Shown here: in pieces, positions 4,813 through 6,902 of the stretch | Layout: every line of letters begins with the position of its first letter | Numbering within the stretch: position 1 is the stretch's first letter | Source of the DNA: CAZYCC01 sp964645985 | Lineage (GTDB): Bacteria > Bacillota > Clostridia > Oscillospirales > CAG-272 | Assembly (NCBI GenBank): GCA_964645985.1 | Contig: CAZYCC010000085.1 | Coordinates: 1 to 6,902 of the forward strand | DNA: 6,902 nucleotides | Direction: 5' to 3' | Made by a program: the position numbers and the translations under genes | Notes under the pieces: generated by a model | What the model was told of the DNA's origin: nothing | The model's input: the letters and a program-made list of their open reading frames with translations, nothing else | Databases searched by the model: none

Positions 4813-5637
4813 TTGCCGATTGCGAATTGCGGCGCGCGGGGAGATAGGATATGGCGAGCGCGTTATGCCTCGCCGCTCGGGGAGATTTTGCTCGCGGCGG
4901 ACGAGGTGGGTCTTCTTGAGGTGCGTTTTGCGCGCTCGCCCGAGGAGGAGCGCGCCGCCGCGCGGGGATCTCGCGGGGAGCGGGACGGGAAAATCGGCGC
5001 GCGGGAAAATCGCGTCCGTTCCTTCACCGATGAGGAAATTCCGTTCGCGAAAGACATCGCCGGGATCTGCGGCATAGCGGTGCGCGATGGAGATGAGGGC
5101 GCGAGGCCTGCGAAAGCGGAAAAATCATCGGCAAATCCCGAGAGCGCGCAAAATATCCTTTGCGAGCGAGGTGCTTTCGCTCCCGCAGAATCCCTACCGC
5201 GCGGAGAGCGTGCACTCCTGCCGGGCGATGCCCGCGCCGAGGCAGTTCTTGCGGGGGCGGCGCGATGGCTAGACGAATATTTTTCGGGGAGGAACCCCGG
5301 AGAAACGCCGCCGGTGCATTTCACCGCCGGATCGGCGTTTGCCCGGGAGGTGTGGGAGCTGCTGCGCGCGATCCCATATGGGAAAACGGTGACCTACGGG
5401 GAGATCGCGGCGGCGCTCGCGCGGCGGCTCGGCGGGAGAGCGGCGGCGCGGGCGGTGGGGGGCGCGGTCGGGCGCAACCCTGTGGCGCTGCTCATTCCCT
5501 GCCATCGGGTGGTTCGGAGCGGTGGGCTGCTCGGCGGATACGCCGGGGGCGCGGCGCGCAAGGCGGCGCTCCTGCGAATCGAGGGGGCACGGGTCGAGGA
5601 AGGGCGCGTGTTCTGTGCACGCGAATCGGAGTACTGA
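4813..5637 (+). CDS. ogt: Methylated-DNA-protein cysteine methyltransferase (Ogt/MGMT) with a long internal insertion
   Basis: This protein repairs O6-alkylguanine by irreversibly moving the alkyl group to its own cysteine. The C-terminal half is textbook: FAREVWELLRAIPYGKTVTYG (176-196 in pieces), the DNA-binding helix AARAVGGAVGRNP (211-223, arginine finger Arg213), the active site IPCHRVV (228-234) with Cys230, and GYAGG (242-246). The N-terminal half starts RYASPLGEILLAADEVGLLEVRF (about 17-39) as in the family and resumes at about 141 with AVLAGAARWLDEYFSGR. Between them, residues 42-140 are a charged, low-complexity insertion of about 95 residues, so the product is 274 residues against a usual 160-180. 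The reading frame stays open throughout the insertion. The TTG at 4813 is the only standard start that keeps the N-terminal motif; it lies 5 bp after the transketolase stop, which suggests coupling. Ada-type methyl-phosphotriester and AraC domains are absent. Confidence 0.92.
   Translation: MPIANCGARGDRIWRARYASPLGEILLAADEVGLLEVRFARSPEEERAAARGSRGERDGKIGARENRVRSFTDEEIPFAKDIAGICGIAVRDGDEGARPAKAEKSSANPESAQNILCERGAFAPAESLPRGERALLPGDARAEAVLAGAARWLDEYFSGRNPGETPPVHFTAGSAFAREVWELLRAIPYGKTVTYGEIAAALARRLGGRAAARAVGGAVGRNPVALLIPCHRVVRSGGLLGGYAGGAARKAALLRIEGARVEEGRVFCARESEY
5285..5299 (+). repeat. Small hairpin inside the alkyltransferase gene
   Basis: CGGGG and CCCCG flank a 5-base loop within conserved coding sequence (near SGRNPGE). 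It looks much like the hairpin in the transketolase tail (3746-3761), but since this one lies in conserved coding sequence it may simply reflect GC-rich codons. Confidence 0.25.
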
Positions 5638-5897
5638 GGGCGGTAAAATCCCTCGTTTGATAGGGGGCGACAGGCTCTCGCGCGGATTTCCCCGCCGGGA
5701 AGGGGCGGGCACTTCCCTGCACTGCCGGAAGACTGTACGGCGACGCACCCCGCCCTGCGGTATCGCGGGCGCGAGCTTTGGAAAAGGTATGCAGTAAATC
5801 CAGCTTTTTTAATAAAATTTGCCGCGGCGAGCGGGCAAACCGCCCGTGCGGGTGTGGGATATATCGCTTTTTTACAAATCCCGCGAAGGAAGAACGG
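5638..5897 (+). other. Non-coding gap between ogt and recO with hairpins and two T-tracts
   Basis: The recO frame is open back to a TTG at 5778, but the encoded residues are not RecO-like, so the gap is treated as non-coding. It contains a CCCT/AGGG hairpin near 5652-5668, copy B of the dispersed sequence (5711-5743), two runs of six T (5805-5810, 5868-5873), an A/T-rich stretch AATAAAATTT (5811-5820), and a hairpin CGGGC/GCCCG (5832-5836 with 5842-5846). The first T-run follows a weak AGCT/GG...CC/AGCT pairing (5774-5805) that could be a poor terminator for ogt. The A/T-rich stretch might hold a -10 box for recO, but no good -35 was found. Whether recO is in the same transcript as ogt is open. 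Confidence 0.45.
5711..5743 (+). repeat. Copy B of a short dispersed sequence
   Basis: Counterpart of 2780-2811: it starts ACTTCCCT, contains CAC and GAAG and ends GTACGGCGA in the same order. Copy B differs by small indels and several substitutions. It may be part of a longer interspersed non-coding repeat, but the flanks do not obviously match. Confidence 0.35.
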
Positions 5898-6785
5898 GTG
5901 CGCTTGGAGGATGCCGTGGCGGATGAGGTGAGGCGAGTCACCGAGGAGACGGTCGGGCTTGTGCTGCGGACGACGCCGATTGACGAGCGCGACAAGCTGC
6001 TGACCATCCTCACGCCACAGTTCGGCACTATCACGGCGAGGGCATACCGCGCGCAGGTGTTTCGCGATCCGATCTTCCCATATTGCAACCCGTTTGTCTA
6101 CGGAGCGATAACCCTGTCGCGGCGCGGCGAGTACCGCACGCTGCGCGAGGCGGCTGTCCTCGCCAATTTTCACGAGCTGCACGAGCGCATTGACCGGCTG
6201 AGCTTCGCCTACTACGCCTGTGACGTCGCGCGGGAGGTCTGCCCGGAGGGGATGGCGGACGAGGGAGAGCTGCCGCTGCTGCTCAACACCCTGTATCTTG
6301 CCTGCCGGCGGGAGGAGCTCGCGCTGCTGAAGGGTGCGTTTGAGCTGCGCACGATGTGCATATCCGGGCAGACGCCGGAGCTTTCAAACTGCGTCGCGTG
6401 CGGGACGCCGTTTGATGAGGGAAATGTCACCGCGTGGCGGCTTGACTGCCTGGAGGGTGGGCTGCTTTGCCCGCGCTGCCGGGCAGAAAAGGAGCGCGTG
6501 GAGCGCGAGTCCGCGCGGGCGCGAGGGGAAACCTTCGCGCCGCCTCTCTCGCGCGCGCCGCTCGACCTGCCGATGCTCGCGGCGCTGCGCTATGTCGCGG
6601 GCGCGAGCGCCGAGCGGGTGTTCGCCTTCACCCTCACGGAGGGTTCGCGGCCGCTCTTTTCCTACTTTTGCGAGCGGTATCTGCTCGATCGGACAGAGCG
6701 CGAGTTCAAGACGCTCGCGTTCTATCACGAGGTCGCGCAAATCGGCTCCGAGCAGGGGGTACCCCCGCCAGAAGTGGAACTGTAA
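5898..6785 (+). CDS. recO: DNA repair protein RecO
   Basis: RecO helps load RecA on SSB-coated single-stranded DNA with RecR in the RecFOR recombination pathway. From the chosen start the product is 295 residues, somewhat longer than the usual 240-260. The N-terminal OB-fold begins with VTEETVGLVLRTTPIDERDKLLTILTPQFG (about 14-43), the familiar T-G-x-V-L-x-x...D-K-x-x-T-x-x-T pattern. A zinc site follows: CVAC (165-168) and CPRC (191-194). After it lies a charged segment (about 195-222, EKERVERESARARGE) that explains some of the extra length. The GTG at 5898 was chosen because GAAGGA lies 7 bases upstream; GTG at 5916 (after GGAGG) and 5928 are alternatives. The TTG at 5778 would add 40 non-family residues and lacks a ribosome site. 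It sits 260 bp after ogt on the same strand. Confidence 0.93.
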   Translation: MRLEDAVADEVRRVTEETVGLVLRTTPIDERDKLLTILTPQFGTITARAYRAQVFRDPIFPYCNPFVYGAITLSRRGEYRTLREAAVLANFHELHERIDRLSFAYYACDVAREVCPEGMADEGELPLLLNTLYLACRREELALLKGAFELRTMCISGQTPELSNCVACGTPFDEGNVTAWRLDCLEGGLLCPRCRAEKERVERESARARGETFAPPLSRAPLDLPMLAALRYVAGASAERVFAFTLTEGSRPLFSYFCERYLLDRTEREFKTLAFYHEVAQIGSEQGVPPPEVEL

Positions 6786-6846
6786 GGCGGCGCGGCGGGC
6801 ATGGTCGCAAAACCTCGACAAGGAGCGAGGAGAACATCTTATTCCT

Positions 6847-6869
6847 AAAAAAATCCCCATTTCGGGGGA
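6847..6869 (-). terminator. Hairpin with T-tract on the minus strand
   Basis: Read on the minus strand, TCCCC and GGGGA (6869-6865 with 6858-6854) enclose a 6-base loop and are followed directly by seven T (6853-6847), the shape of an intrinsic terminator. It would stop minus-strand transcription coming from the right. On the plus strand there is no T-tract after the hairpin, so it does not terminate recO by the standard rule. Confidence 0.45.
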
Positions 6870-6876
6870 GAAAATC

Positions 6877-6902
6877 ATGTGTTTCGTCCGGAGGAGGACA
6901 AA
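6877..6902 (+). other. Probable start of a further plus-strand gene at the right edge
   Basis: Two readings are possible. GGAGGAGG (6890-6897) ends 5 bases before the edge, so a start codon may lie at or just after 6903. Alternatively ATG at 6877, 6 bases after GGGGGAG (6864-6870), opens a frame (MCFVRRRT) that runs off the edge. Too little is visible to identify the gene. Confidence 0.4.

Noticed and set aside
5778..5897. 40-residue N-terminal extension of RecO from TTG 5778
   Set aside because: No ribosome site, residues unlike RecO, and the DNA has T-tracts and hairpins typical of non-coding sequence; GTG 5898 has a good Shine-Dalgarno.
5394..6182. 262-residue minus-strand open frame across ogt, the gap and recO
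   Set aside because: It is antisense to two clear genes and has no recognisable domain.

Overview
This 6.9-kb window comes from a bacterial chromosome of high G+C content. It most likely belongs to a high-GC Firmicute (Clostridia-like lineage). The supporting signs are a transketolase split into separate N- and C-terminal subunits, a RecO with a CxxC...CxxC zinc site, an ECF-type transporter module, near-consensus housekeeping promoters (TTGACA-17-TAAAAT) and GTG/TTG starts. The taxonomic call is inference from gene content only. No transposase, phage gene, rRNA, tRNA or CRISPR array was recognised.

Layout. The left part is a minus-strand transporter operon: an EcfT/CbiQ-type membrane subunit (1926-883), then an ECF/CbiO-type ABC ATPase (740-1) that runs off the left edge. 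From 1927 to 2868 lies a 940-bp gene-free stretch between divergent transcription units, and it is the most unusual part of the window. It holds (a) a degenerate tandem array of about 26-28 units of a 10-bp self-complementary motif (2021-2300), ending in a nearly perfect 31-bp palindrome; (b) a minus-strand promoter at 2307-2335 that would put the whole array in the 5' leader of the EcfT mRNA; and (c) a near-perfect plus-strand promoter at 2479-2507 followed by a sequence with no good ORF that can fold into a closed, multi-branched RNA of about 250 nt (2514-2760). I could not match that RNA to a known family.

The right part is a plus-strand run: transketolase N subunit (2869-3852), transketolase C subunit (3845-4807, 8-bp overlap), an O6-alkylguanine-DNA alkyltransferase (4813-5637, 5-bp gap), a 260-bp non-coding gap, and recO (5898-6785). 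The first three are almost certainly co-transcribed, and the structured RNA could be their long leader or an independent ncRNA. The last 117 bp hold a hairpin with a T-tract on the minus strand and a strong Shine-Dalgarno sequence for a plus-strand gene starting at or just beyond the right edge.

A recurring theme is extra low-complexity or non-family sequence in otherwise ordinary genes: about 45 residues inside a cytoplasmic loop of EcfT, a 47-residue tail on the transketolase N subunit, and about 95 residues between the two halves of the alkyltransferase. The transporter ATPase also lacks the switch histidine in its H-loop. Functionally the window joins vitamin/micronutrient uptake (ECF module, substrate unknown), the pentose phosphate pathway (transketolase) and DNA repair (alkyltransferase, RecO).
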